This document shows, piece after piece, positions 8,714 to 14,742 of a stretch of DNA of 49,297 nucleotides (the stretch's first letter is position 1; each line of letters begins with the position of its first letter). This DNA comes from a virus. The notes beneath the pieces are model-generated. The model saw only the letters and a program-made list of their open reading frames with translations, did not search any database and was not told the origin of the DNA. The translations under genes were made by a program, and so were the position numbers. Location of the stretch: positions 1 through 49,297 of IMG/VR virus record IMGVR_UViG_3300042305_000706, one strand, 5' to 3'.

Positions 8714-8901
8714 TGCGCGTCGAAGTTAAGAGGCCAGCTAGGATGGAGGGGGTCTTCCAGACGCACCCTGACATTTTTGTAGCCATGGGCCATGAGTCTT
8801 TGGGATTCTTGGTTGGCCTCCTCTTTACTCATGCCAAACCTGTCCAGTTCCACAATTTTTTCTCCGTGGCACACAATGTAAGTTTTATTACTTTCGCTCA
8901 T
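8710..8901 (-). CDS. Small hypothetical protein
   Basis: 63 residues, not recognised. It is soluble and mixed-charge, beginning MSESNKTYIVCHGEKIVELDRF and continuing with a helix, SKEEANQESQRLMAHGY, then a strand, KNVRVRLED. The stop overlaps the start of the glycosyltransferase-like gene in an ATGA, which supports real translation and coupling. Confidence 0.65.
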   Translation of the reverse strand: MSESNKTYIVCHGEKIVELDRFGMSKEEANQESQRLMAHGYKNVRVRLEDPLHPSWPLNFDAQ

Positions 8902-9122
8902 TTTTTCTTTTTTTTCTCTGATTGATTGATGTATTTGGTAAACTGTTCAGCGCATGTAGTGGCCATGTCGATTTCGGTGGCGGGGTCGAACCAGTAGCCG
9001 CCACGTTCAGCGTAGAGCGTTTCCATCGGCATGGGGGTTCCTCTACGAAACCGTGGGCCAACCACGAATGGGGAGACGGAGTCTTCATTGATTACGGTCA
9101 GGACTACTTTGAACTTGGGCAT
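8898..9122 (-). CDS. Small hypothetical protein with poly-lysine end
   Basis: 74 residues from ATG 9122 (MPKFKVVLTVINED); an upstream start at 9140 is possible. The fold appears strand-rich, with 'GTPMPMETLYAERGGYWFDP' and then a helix. The C-terminus is EKKKKK, encoded by an A-rich run that also serves as the leader of the next gene, whose ATG overlaps the stop. The run could allow polymerase or ribosome slippage, but nothing requires it. Confidence 0.6.
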   Translation of the reverse strand: MPKFKVVLTVINEDSVSPFVVGPRFRRGTPMPMETLYAERGGYWFDPATEIDMATTCAEQFTKYINQSEKKKKK

Positions 9123-9304
9123 TGCGGGTACTCTGCCCAATAGTTGATCAGGCGCTCAAGCGTATGTCCAGCCCCTGTCCACCCGTGGTTTGGAAAATAA
9201 TAACACGCCATTTTAAGAGAAGGATCGACATCCTCGTTGGCGACAAGATAAACTCCCGCCTTGACTGGCTTGGAGTCAGAGTATTTATTCCACTGTAATT
9301 GCAT
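9104..9304 (-). CDS. Small DUF551-like protein, first gene of a leftward transcript
   Basis: 66 residues with the DUF551-type layout: a Trp near the N-terminus (LQWNKYSDSKPVKAGVYLV), a tyrosine pair (ACYYFPNHGW) and a closing 'LERLINYWAEYP'. Such proteins are common and uncharacterised in phages. The ATG lies 11 bases from the GTC box of a TTGAAC-N17-GTC element, so the transcript leader must be very short. It overlaps the next leftward gene by 19 bases. Confidence 0.7.
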   Translation of the reverse strand: MQLQWNKYSDSKPVKAGVYLVANEDVDPSLKMACYYFPNHGWTGAGHTLERLINYWAEYPQCPSSK

Positions 9305-9308
9305 AAAG

Positions 9309-9338
9309 GTATGACAAGAAAAACGCCGTTACGTTCAA
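9309..9338 (-). promoter_or_regulatory. ECF-like promoter element driving the leftward helicase operon
   Basis: On the minus strand TTGAAC (9338-9333) is followed after exactly 17 bases by GTCATAC (9315-9309). The predicted start is within a few bases of the ATG at 9304, which would give an almost leaderless message. The element lies inside the first codons of the divergent HNH gene. It matches the class described in the findings. Confidence 0.65.
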
Positions 9339-9700
9339 AAACTCCCATTAAAAGATCGCAGGGACTCAAGCGCGGCGGAAGGTTGCGGAATGCATCCAGC
9401 AAACGCCAAGGTGAATACAATGAGTATGGCAAAGCAAAGAAGGCGTATCTTGCCCTCCACCCAAGCTGTGAGCGTTGCAAAAACAAAAAGAGTGAGGACA
9501 TCCATCACAAGGCGGGGCGCGTAGGACAGTGGCTCTGCCGCTATGAGTTCTTTGCCGCCCTCTGTCGCCAGTGCCATGATTGGTGCCACGCCAACGGAAA
9601 AGAGGCCAGACGATTGGGTTGGATCATTGATTCCCATACGATAAGTCCTGTTGGTAATTCCCCATTAGAGGATCCCAAATCTTTCCTTTCGGAGCAGTGA
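9311..9700 (+). CDS. HNH endonuclease
   Basis: 129 residues from ATG 9311, with a basic N-terminal 45 residues. The HNH zinc-finger core follows: CERC (53-56), DIHHKAGR (63-70), FFAALCRQCHDWCHANGKEARRLGW (81-104). Phage HNH nucleases of this size act in packaging or as homing nucleases. Here it is the only rightward gene between 6.2 and 11.6 kb, starts six bases from a divergent gene and overlaps the convergent lipoprotein gene by 77 bases. That placement suggests later insertion or an independent role. A TTG start at 9299 is possible but less likely. Confidence 0.85.
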   Translation: MTRKTPLRSKTPIKRSQGLKRGGRLRNASSKRQGEYNEYGKAKKAYLALHPSCERCKNKKSEDIHHKAGRVGQWLCRYEFFAALCRQCHDWCHANGKEARRLGWIIDSHTISPVGNSPLEDPKSFLSEQ

Positions 9701-9863
9701 GTCTTTTGTACATATCCACGGCGTTTTGCCAGCTTGTTTCAAACGGCTGATTCCATTCTTCCTCTGGGGGGAAGTTCCAAGGATAGGGCCTTGGATAGGA
9801 AACACAACCACTTGTAATAAGTAATGCAATTACTATCCCTGTTCCTTGAAGTCGTAGAACCAT
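9624..9863 (-). CDS. Small lipoprotein, possible outer spanin
   Basis: 79 residues. The N-terminus has a basic residue, a hydrophobic stretch (GTGIVIALLITSGC) and a lipobox-like TSGC with Cys at 20. The mature part is Pro- and Trp-rich early (SYPRPYPWNFPPEEEW) and then polar. A short proline-rich lipoprotein in a phage fits an outer-membrane spanin (Rz1 type), but no clear inner partner is fused to it. The 94-residue secreted coiled-coil protein at 10477-10761 is a weak candidate. The start lies within the end of the upstream gene (31-base overlap). Confidence 0.55.
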   Translation of the reverse strand: MVLRLQGTGIVIALLITSGCVSYPRPYPWNFPPEEEWNQPFETSWQNAVDMYKRLTAPKGKIWDPLMGNYQQDLSYGNQ

Positions 9864-10480
9864 AGCTCCTCCTCGCTTTCGCTGACCCAGCGGCTTCCTG
9901 TGGATTCACAGCTAAACTCCTGACTGAACACCTTCCAATCGGGCTTAGTGGCAAACTTCTTGGCGATAAACGATCCTCCGTCCATCCAAAGCACTCGGTT
10001 GTTGGGTTGGATAAAGAACTGACCATCGCCTTTGAACACATGCCCACACTTATGACCAGCAGCCAGTTCTCCGTAGCCAGACTGATACTGCGGGCCCAAG
10101 GCCCAATCCAGCGTAAACATATACTGAGCCTTCTCAAATGTGCGGTCTTTAAGCATAATATTCGCCGCACGGTTCTTACAGTAGTCAATAATACCAGAGG
10201 AACAGTAGTAGCTCATGGTATCCCAAAGCTGTATCCAGTCTAGAGGGTAGCTGGTTCCACCCTCTTCGTCTGTATGTAGGTAATGAATGGGAACCCTAGC
10301 ATGTTGGCTTCCATACTCGGTCATAACGCTAAACAACCCACACCTCTGTGGGATGGAGGTATAGTTGAATACCTCAACCACGATACGCTCTCTGGCAACG
10401 TTGGGTTCAAGGTCATAGAGAAACCCCGTGTCCAAAAAGGCAAAGAATACGGGGATGTTGACGTTGAGATAGTTGCTCAT
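9833..10480 (-). CDS. Hypothetical phage protein
   Basis: 215 residues, not recognised. It is aromatic-rich, with 'PVFFAFLDTGFLYDLEP', 'VEVFNYTSIPQRCGLFSVMTE', 'PLDWIQLWDTMSYY' and 'NNRVLWMDGGSFIAKKFATKPDWKVFSQEF'. No signal peptide or catalytic motif is evident; the fold may be mostly beta. Its ATG overlaps the upstream stop in an ATGA, so it is coupled to the secreted coiled-coil protein, with the lipoprotein gene behind it. Confidence 0.7.
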   Translation of the reverse strand: MSNYLNVNIPVFFAFLDTGFLYDLEPNVARERIVVEVFNYTSIPQRCGLFSVMTEYGSQHARVPIHYLHTDEEGGTSYPLDWIQLWDTMSYYCSSGIIDYCKNRAANIMLKDRTFEKAQYMFTLDWALGPQYQSGYGELAAGHKCGHVFKGDGQFFIQPNNRVLWMDGGSFIAKKFATKPDWKVFSQEFSCESTGSRWVSESEEELWFYDFKEQG

Positions 10481-10761
10481 TCTTTTTCGGCAATCTTGCG
10501 AAGGTATTCAGTCTGCATGCGGAGTTGGTGGGTCTGCTCGCGGGCTTCTGACTCAACCCTCATCTGAGCAATTCTAGCTTTAGTGTCGGCAATGATTTTT
10601 TTGTAGGCATCGATCTGGGGCTGGTAGGGTTTGTATTCGGGTTCGGTCTCCCCGCTAATGACCTGAATACGCCCTGTATTCACATCAAAGATAGTTCCAT
10701 TGAATTGCTGGCCATAGCTTACGCTGGCCCCAACTACTAGTAACGCTAGGTATTTTATCAT
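10477..10761 (-). CDS. Small secreted coiled-coil protein
   Basis: 94 residues from ATG 10761. Longer readings up to 10929 are open but are not protein-like and run through hairpins. MIKYLALLVVGASVSYGQQ is a probable Sec signal. A short strand region follows, then a charged helix from about residue 45 (IDAYKKIIADTKARIAQM to EYLRKIAEKE) with a heptad-like pattern. The product would sit in the periplasm or envelope. Together with the lipoprotein two genes on, it may form a lysis or envelope pair; this is inference. It is the first gene behind the leftward promoter at 10935-10964, with a leader of about 170 bases. Confidence 0.6.
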   Translation of the reverse strand: MIKYLALLVVGASVSYGQQFNGTIFDVNTGRIQVISGETEPEYKPYQPQIDAYKKIIADTKARIAQMRVESEAREQTHQLRMQTEYLRKIAEKE

Positions 10762-10930
10762 AAAGCAAATGGGAGCGAGGTGGCGCAAAACCCCAAGGGG
10801 CCCCTTAACTCCCCCCAAAGCCTCTCGCATTTGCATGCGGGTCTCCTCGCCCCCAAAAAAGGTGACGGGACTCAGGTCGCTGCACCCCGAATTTTCAGTG
10901 TGCCCCTCAGTGATCCCGCCATTAGTCATA
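10762..10930 (-). promoter_or_regulatory. Structured 5' leader of the leftward operon
   Basis: Between the predicted start near 10928 and the ATG at 10761 the minus strand has a perfect hairpin, CGCAT-GCAA-ATGCG (GCAA tetraloop), and a later CCCC-TT-GGGG followed by TTTT. The latter could work as an attenuator just ahead of the coding region. No convincing ORF fills the leader. Confidence 0.4.
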
Positions 10931-10934
10931 GATC

Positions 10935-10964
10935 AATAGACACTAGGTTTCGGGGTTTGTTCAA
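10935..10964 (-). promoter_or_regulatory. ECF-like promoter element, leftward
   Basis: TTGAAC (10964-10959), 17 bases, then GTCTATTG (10941-10934), preceded by an A/T-rich stretch (ACATAAAATAT). It would drive the leftward genes starting at 10761. It is the leftward counterpart of the rightward element at 11604-11633 across the divergent region. Confidence 0.65.
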
Positions 10965-11004
10965 ATATTTTATGTGTTATTTTTTATGGGAGCTTGCGTC
11001 ACTC

Positions 11005-11493
11005 GGCGGGGCTGGGGCCAGTCGCCCCGCCTTTAATAAGATTATTTTTATTAAGGAATTGATATCGTTTCTTTATTAAACGACTCCGTTACTTGAGAAC
11101 ACCGTATCGTCGCCTAAATCCCGTTGGATTAATAATTCCTTTGAGCTAGATTCTACCGACTGACTACACCTCGCCCCCGCAGGGGCAAAGGCAGTAGTCA
11201 AGATTTGGACTTCTCATTCCTTATGAGTGAGTTCCCCGCTCTATTCCACAGATCGTAGTCTAGGCTCCGAAGCCGCTATTAGACCATCAACAACTACAAT
11301 CGACCTCCGAGGGTATTATCCCTCGCGCTTACCAAATTACTTTGGATTCCCACGCCGCGTTTAATTTCAAGCGATGGGACGGATGACTGGCTGTAAGTGC
11401 GGCGGTTTGATCCTTGCATACCTCGTTACAGGTTCTGATGGCGTATGAAACCTCCATCCTAGGCTGGGTTGTCTGTCTAAGACCCACGGAGGA
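11005..11493. ncRNA. Candidate large structured noncoding RNA in the divergent region
   Basis: About 490 bases without a credible ORF, packed with inverted repeats: GGCGGGG/CCCCGCC (11006-11035); a nested pair TGACTAC/GTAGTCA (11161-11200) enclosing GCCCC-CGCA-GGGGC; CTCAT/ATGAG (11213-11227); GTCTA/TAGAC (11258-11284) enclosing GGCT/AGCC; CGAGGG/CCCTCG (11308-11325); and CCTCC/GGAGG (11451-11492) enclosing GGGT/ACCC. The density suggests a conserved RNA fold rather than spacer. The strand is undecided. A promoter-like element at 11478-11507 points leftward through it. It does not look like a tRNA, tmRNA, RNase P or SRP RNA. Large phage RNAs such as GOLLD or ROOL are possible classes, not claimed. 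Confidence 0.5.
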
Positions 11494-11507
11494 TATGCAG
11501 CGTTCAA
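11477..11507 (-). promoter_or_regulatory. ECF-like promoter element (18-base spacer), leftward
   Basis: TTGAAC (11507-11502) is followed by 18 bases and GTCTTAG (11483-11477). It is one base longer in the spacer than the other copies, so support is weaker. A TTTTT tract adjoins the first box. It would start a transcript running left into the structured region. Confidence 0.4.
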
Positions 11508-11520
11508 AAATAGTGCAAGC

Positions 11521-11583
11521 AAAAAAACGGGCGGGGCCCCAGAAAACGTCTTAGACAACGCCAGCCTGCAAGGAACCCCGCCC
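11521..11583 (-). terminator. Intrinsic terminator, leftward
   Basis: Read leftward, GGGCGGGG (11583-11576) pairs with CCCCGCCC (11536-11529) and is followed by G and seven T. The loop holds GTCTAAGAC-type sequence (11556-11548) that is the exact complement of 11475-11483, so an alternative long-range pairing exists. No leftward gene lies directly upstream, so its substrate is an antisense or read-through transcript. Confidence 0.5.
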
Positions 11584-11603
11584 AAAGTATTAATTGACCG
11601 AGA

Positions 11604-11633
11604 TTGAACACCATCCTAGCTTTGTTGTCAAAC
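11604..11633 (+). promoter_or_regulatory. ECF-like promoter element driving the rightward early operon
   Basis: TTGAAC (11604-11609), 17 bases, GTCAAAC (11627-11633). The ATG of the triple-HTH gene follows at 11642, so the leader is at most a few bases. The element is the reason the ATG was preferred over the TTG at 11594 as gene start. Confidence 0.65.
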
Positions 11634-11641
11634 CTCTCTTT

Positions 11642-12121
11642 ATGGAAACATTATCTATCCCTATCAACGAACTACTGGACAAAGCCCCGTCCCACACCAT
11701 TAGCGAATTAGCCACCATGTACCAGACCGACTATGGAACGGTCTACCGTATCCTAGCGAGATATAAAGTAGAGGCATTGAAAGCCCACGAACCCATCACT
11801 AAAGAAGTGTTGGAGGCGGTGTTTGAGGAGCCTACGACGATTGAGGAAGCTGCCGAGCAACTCCATAGCAACATTGGATCGGTTAGCTATGCCATCAAGA
11901 AGTTCGGGCTTTTTGGGGAAGGGAGGAAGCCGACGACCAAAGACAAGTTCAGTGGGTTTCGGGCTTTCAAGGTGCTGGGGTATATCTTCAACCACCCCGA
12001 AGAAAACCTAGCTTCTATCGGACGCCGCTTCAACTGCACCCGCGAATATGTGAGGCAGATCAAAGAAGCGGCTATTGCCGAAGGAATCATCAAGCGGGAG
12101 ATTGAGCCATATGAGCAATGA
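11642..12121 (+). CDS. DNA-binding regulator with three helix-turn-helix units
   Basis: 159 residues from ATG 11642. Three HTH segments follow one another: SHTISELATMYQTDYGTVYR (about 16-35), TTIEEAAEQLHSNIGSVSYA (about 65-84) and NLASIGRRFNCTREYVRQIK (about 121-140). The last resembles sigma region 4.2 (xxIGxRFxxTRExVRQIxxxA). No sigma region 2 is evident, so it is probably a transcription regulator or replication-origin binder rather than a full sigma factor. As first gene behind an ECF-like promoter it is a good candidate for the switch controlling the early operon. It contains no cysteine. Confidence 0.75.
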   Translation: METLSIPINELLDKAPSHTISELATMYQTDYGTVYRILARYKVEALKAHEPITKEVLEAVFEEPTTIEEAAEQLHSNIGSVSYAIKKFGLFGEGRKPTTKDKFSGFRAFKVLGYIFNHPEENLASIGRRFNCTREYVRQIKEAAIAEGIIKREIEPYEQ

Positions 12122-12410
12122 TGACTATGTGGTAGGGCGGGCTTATGGGGAGATGGCTCCGAATCAAAGCTCCATCTATGAAGCCTTGTTAGAGAGGGCC
12201 CAGCGAGAGAACGAAGAACAAGCCCGCCTGCTGGGTAGGGGCAGCGAGCGCGAGGCCCGACTCATAACCGAACGCGACCACTACAAGCAAGCCTTGGAGG
12301 AGATCGCGACAACCATCCAAGAATACAAAGACTCCATGATCCAAGAGCCAGCCGAAGACTTTATCTGGGCCATCAAGGCTTGGGCGGATAAGAAGTTGAA
12401 AGAAATTTAA
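12111..12410 (+). CDS. Small coiled-coil protein
   Basis: 99 residues from ATG 12111, with GGAG ten bases upstream and an overlap with the HTH gene stop. The middle is a charged helix (ALLERAQRENEEQARLLGRG to DHYKQALEEIATTIQEYKDS) likely to form a coiled coil. The end is FIWAIKAWADKKLKEI. Function is unknown; coupling to the regulator suggests a partner or an adjacent replication role. Confidence 0.7.
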   Translation: MSNDDYVVGRAYGEMAPNQSSIYEALLERAQRENEEQARLLGRGSEREARLITERDHYKQALEEIATTIQEYKDSMIQEPAEDFIWAIKAWADKKLKEI

Positions 12411-12429
12411 CCCGCTTTTTCTTTGGAAA

Positions 12430-12888
12430 ATGACTAGTCCACGCCGCAGCAAGGAAACCCCGCCTCCGAAACCAGAAATGATGCGGGTTCCCCAACATCC
12501 CACAGCAGAACAAGCAGCACTGGCTTGTCTGATGGATCAAGCCAACTTATCAGTCCCGCTTACAAGTTCCCACTTCTTCACCCCCGCCAACAGGATTGTT
12601 TTTGAGGTGATCAAGGAACTCCATGAGAAGAACCAGCCAGTCAGCATAATGACCGTCCGAGTCATGCTGGAGGCCAAGGGACTGCTCGACCAAGCAGGAG
12701 GCGACCCCTCCCGCTACTTCGACTTCGGTGGAGGTGGGGACGCTGTCCTTGACTACTACTACCACCATCTGGAAGATACCCGCCAAAACCGCGATGCCCT
12801 ACTATTTATCAATACCCACATGGAAGACCTGTCCAAATGCCGAATCAACGCCAAGGACTTCGTCGCCCAATTACAGGAGATTGTATGA
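12430..12888 (+). CDS. Stand-alone DnaB N-terminal domain protein
   Basis: 152 residues. After a Pro/Lys-rich lead, residues 20-95 match the DnaB N-terminal domain: VPQHPTAEQAALACLMDQAN, 'LTSSHFFTPANRIVFEVIKEL' and 'VSIMTVRVMLEAKGLLDQAGG'. The RecA-like motor, Walker motifs and linker are absent; the rest is a helical tail. In DnaB this domain forms the ring collar and contacts primase. A free copy could modulate the phage helicase at 6188-7522 or the host one, act as loader or primase adaptor, or be a remnant. It sits in the early operon between a coiled-coil protein and other small genes. Confidence 0.75.
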   Translation: MTSPRRSKETPPPKPEMMRVPQHPTAEQAALACLMDQANLSVPLTSSHFFTPANRIVFEVIKELHEKNQPVSIMTVRVMLEAKGLLDQAGGDPSRYFDFGGGGDAVLDYYYHHLEDTRQNRDALLFINTHMEDLSKCRINAKDFVAQLQEIV

Positions 12889-13166
12889 ATAAAGAACTAA
12901 TCAAAGACGCATACCATGATGCGGGGCACCGCCCCCGAAACACAGATAAAAGAAAAAGAAAAATGAAAACCAAAGAAGAAACACATAACTCTTTAGTCTT
13001 AACCACGGGAGCCAGTGGCATCAGTAAGGACAAAATCAATTTAATTGTGCAGATGTTTATCCAAGAGGTGGAATACCGCGCCGAAGAAAAAATGCTAAAG
13101 ACTGGCAAACTGGAAGGTTCGCATTACGCCGCCATGAAACAAGTAGCTGATGAGTGGAAGCAATGA
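12885..13166 (+). CDS. Small hypothetical protein
   Basis: 93 residues from ATG 12885, with AGGAG six bases upstream and an ATGA overlap with the previous gene. The N-terminal third is basic (HRPRNTDKRKRKMKTK). The remainder is helical, with 'SKDKINLIVQMFIQEVEYRAEEKML' and a final 'AAMKQVADEWKQ'. Not recognised; possibly nucleic-acid-associated because of the basic patch. Confidence 0.7.
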   Translation: MNKELIKDAYHDAGHRPRNTDKRKRKMKTKEETHNSLVLTTGASGISKDKINLIVQMFIQEVEYRAEEKMLKTGKLEGSHYAAMKQVADEWKQ

Positions 13167-13384
13167 AATACAGAATTCAAGAAGTAAAACAGGAGGCTTA
13201 CTTTCGCTACTTAGATAAAAAATGGCAGGAAATTACTGTTTACTACCCTCAATACAAAAAATGGTTATTTTGGAAAAACTTTGAAGAAGTTGGCATCGGG
13301 CCTAAGTGGATCTACAAATACGCACCTTATTTTAGATATAAAGAAGAGGCTGAAAAATACTTAAATGAAATCCCGAATCCATGA
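13163..13384 (+). CDS. Small aromatic-rich hypothetical protein
   Basis: 73 residues from ATG 13163, overlapping the previous stop (ATGA). Tyr/Trp/Lys-rich: 'MKYRIQEVKQEAYFRYLDKK', 'VYYPQYKKWLFWKNF' and 'KWIYKYAPYFRYKEEAEKYL'. It may be a small KTSC-like or RNA-binding fold, but no family was recognised. Confidence 0.65.
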   Translation: MKYRIQEVKQEAYFRYLDKKWQEITVYYPQYKKWLFWKNFEEVGIGPKWIYKYAPYFRYKEEAEKYLNEIPNP

Positions 13385-13758
13385 AGGAACTACCAGCGGG
13401 CTATGTGGAGGTAAGAAAAGGAGTCTATGAAAGAATCGACGTTGTCCAAAGAGCCTTTCTTGACCGTAAGAGTTCCGTCCGTAACCCCAAGCCTAAACGC
13501 CCTGTTCGCAATGAACCACTGGCAAAGGGCGAGTGCAAAAAAGAAAATACAGGCCGCATTCATATCCGCCTTACGGCAAGAAGAAAACGACTTATTGACC
13601 CCGACAATCTCATTTTCAAATACCACATTGACTGCCTCCGCTATGCTGGAGCGATTCCAGATGACCGTGAAGGCGATGTCACAATTGAAACTCGGCAAGA
13701 AAAAACTCGCGGCCAAGAGGAGACGTTGATAGAGTTGTTCCGCTATGAATCAGCGTGA
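13381..13758 (+). CDS. RusA-like Holliday-junction resolvase, catalytic half
   Basis: 125 residues in frame 1, starting with an ATGA overlap. Residues 60-120 match the RusA catalytic segment: LIDPDNLIFK (71-80; D73, D75, K80), 'HIDCLRYAGAIPDD' (82-95; acidic D94/D95) and a strand ending 'EETLIELF'. RusA dimers resolve four-way junctions in phage recombination. The first 50 residues do not look like RusA; the expected N-terminal strand and 'PSLN...HW' motif lie in the overlapping frame at 13427-13729. The two can be joined by a -1 shift at a slippery site at 13537. Frame 1 alone might be a different N-terminus. Confidence 0.65.
   Translation: MKELPAGYVEVRKGVYERIDVVQRAFLDRKSSVRNPKPKRPVRNEPLAKGECKKENTGRIHIRLTARRKRLIDPDNLIFKYHIDCLRYAGAIPDDREGDVTIETRQEKTRGQEETLIELFRYESA
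13427..13729 (+). CDS. Overlapping ORF carrying the RusA N-terminal segment
   Basis: 100 residues in frame 2 from ATG 13427, AAGGAG three bases upstream. Residues 11-45 read FLTVRVPSVTPSLNALFAMN then HWQRASAKKK, the usual RusA opening (strand, 'PSLN', 'xMxHW', basic helix). After the AAAAAAG at 13537-13543 this frame becomes Ser/Thr/Lys-rich and loses RusA character, while frame 1 takes up the catalytic part. It is probably the first part of a frameshifted RusA, or a separate overlapping gene. A sequencing error is a possible trivial cause. Confidence 0.5.
   Translation: MKESTLSKEPFLTVRVPSVTPSLNALFAMNHWQRASAKKKIQAAFISALRQEENDLLTPTISFSNTTLTASAMLERFQMTVKAMSQLKLGKKKLAAKRRR
13537..13543 (+). other. 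Slippery heptamer A AAA AAG, candidate -1 frameshift site
   Basis: In frame 2 the codons are GCA-AAA-AAG, which is the canonical bacterial -1 slippery sequence used by dnaX. A purine-rich AAAGGGCGAG lies just upstream, like the stimulatory internal Shine-Dalgarno of dnaX. A downstream GCCG/CGGC hairpin is weak. A -1 slip moves the ribosome from the RusA N-terminal frame into the catalytic frame. Confidence 0.5.
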
Positions 13759-13906
13759 TCTCGACAAAGATCTGACCATTCGCTTTGACGATACGGGAGC
13801 CCTGATGCCATTCCCAGAGCAGGAAGAAGGATTTGAGGATAACCCGATCAGACAATTGTTTGAACGAGTGGAGGATTTGGATGTCGAAGAAGAAGATGAA
13901 GACTAG
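13745..13906 (+). CDS. Small acidic protein
   Basis: 53 residues starting 14 bases before the RusA stop. Strongly acidic, ending FERVEDLDVEEEDED, with an amphipathic middle. The overlap with both neighbours and the absence of stops suggest translation. DNA-mimic or assembly-partner roles are possible for such acidity but unproven. Its last 26 bases overlap the next gene in another frame. Confidence 0.55.
   Translation: MNQRDLDKDLTIRFDDTGALMPFPEQEEGFEDNPIRQLFERVEDLDVEEEDED
13860..13889 (+). promoter_or_regulatory. Intragenic match to the ECF-like promoter element
   Basis: TTGAAC (13860-13865), 17 bases, GTCGAAG (13883-13889). It lies inside the acidic-protein gene and overlaps the first ATG of the metallopeptidase gene. 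A transcript from here would start near a second in-frame ATG at 13896. Being inside coding sequence it could be chance; of all exact copies it has the least positional support. Confidence 0.35.
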
Positions 13907-14474
13907 CCAAGGCGTTGTTAATTTCTTGGGCAGATCGATACTGAAGTATCGCAACCACAGGTTTACCTTTGTTCGTCAGAAGTACCTAATTACAGGAAAA
14001 GCCACCTCAGTAGGCTGGGCTGATGATAAGGAAGTCCGCATCGCCACTGATAGACCCCTCTCTACTTGGTTTGATGTGTTTGTCCATGAGACCTGTCACA
14101 TAGACCAACAGGTGCAAAGACCCCAATGGCACAAAGCCCGCGAAGACGCTCTGGGTAAAGTAGACGAATGGCTGGCTGGGAAGAATATCCACGATATCAA
14201 AAAGTATATACTTCTTGTGACAGAACTTGAGTGGGATTGCGAACGCCGCAGCATAACCAAGATCAAACGAAACAAACTTCCAACAAACATCAAGGAATAC
14301 GCTCAAATGGCCAACGCCTACATCCTTGGCTACCATTGGACTCTAGCCAACCGCAAGTGGTGCCGCAAGAGCTACGAGAACACAAAGGTCTGGAGCCGGA
14401 TGCCCGAAAAACTGATAAGTCGCAAGACCGCACTAAATCCTCCTAGCCAACTCACCAATCTCTACTATGATTGA
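13881..14474 (+). CDS. Putative zinc metallopeptidase (HExxH)
   Basis: 197 residues from ATG 13881 (an ATG at 13896 would also serve). The core is WFDVFVHETCHIDQQVQRPQ (63-82), with zinc-binding HETCH (69-73) on a helix. A downstream 'TELEWDCERRSI' may supply the third ligand glutamate. The C-terminal third is basic, with 'WTLANRKWCRKSY'. Such phage peptidases occur in early operons. The substrate is unknown; host regulators or phage structural precursors are possibilities. Confidence 0.7.
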   Translation: MSKKKMKTSQGVVNFLGRSILKYRNHRFTFVRQKYLITGKATSVGWADDKEVRIATDRPLSTWFDVFVHETCHIDQQVQRPQWHKAREDALGKVDEWLAGKNIHDIKKYILLVTELEWDCERRSITKIKRNKLPTNIKEYAQMANAYILGYHWTLANRKWCRKSYENTKVWSRMPEKLISRKTALNPPSQLTNLYYD

Positions 14475-14742
14475 TTTAATGAATGCTCTCAATGGCGGTA
14501 ACGGAAAAGAAGACTACATCCCATGCCCATCTTGTGCCGAGCTTGCTTCCATCAAAGAAGTTATTGAGGGCTACTCCACCTTTGACAACGAATCTCCCGC
14601 CGTCACTATCGACCTCCTAGTCTCCGAGGTAAAGATGTGGAGGAGCAAGGAATCTTACGAACGAAAGTTAAAATCCACCCTGATCGCCTCAACAGTTAAA
14701 AAGTTGCAGGCAGAAGGCTTTCAAATTGATGGAAACAATTAG
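14467..14742 (+). CDS. Small hypothetical protein with a CPSC pair
   Basis: 91 residues, starting eight bases before the previous stop. The N-terminus has one CPSC pair (residues 20-23) that could be half of a zinc site if the protein dimerises. The rest is helical (LVSEVKMWRSKESYERKLKS), ending 'QAEGFQIDGNN'. Similar short proteins are found in phage replication operons, with no known role. Confidence 0.65.
   Translation: MIDLMNALNGGNGKEDYIPCPSCAELASIKEVIEGYSTFDNESPAVTIDLLVSEVKMWRSKESYERKLKSTLIASTVKKLQAEGFQIDGNN

Noticed and set aside
8881-8925. Poly-A run as a programmed frameshift site between two small leftward genes
   Set aside because: Both reading frames end and start cleanly there, and no joined product makes sense.
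10780-11079. 99-codon rightward ORF in the divergent region
   Set aside because: Runs through two hairpins and the leftward promoter; amino-acid pattern not protein-like.
11395-11460. T-loop-like GGTTTGATCC suggesting a tRNA or tmRNA
   Set aside because: No acceptor stem, anticodon arm or CCA end could be fitted on either strand.
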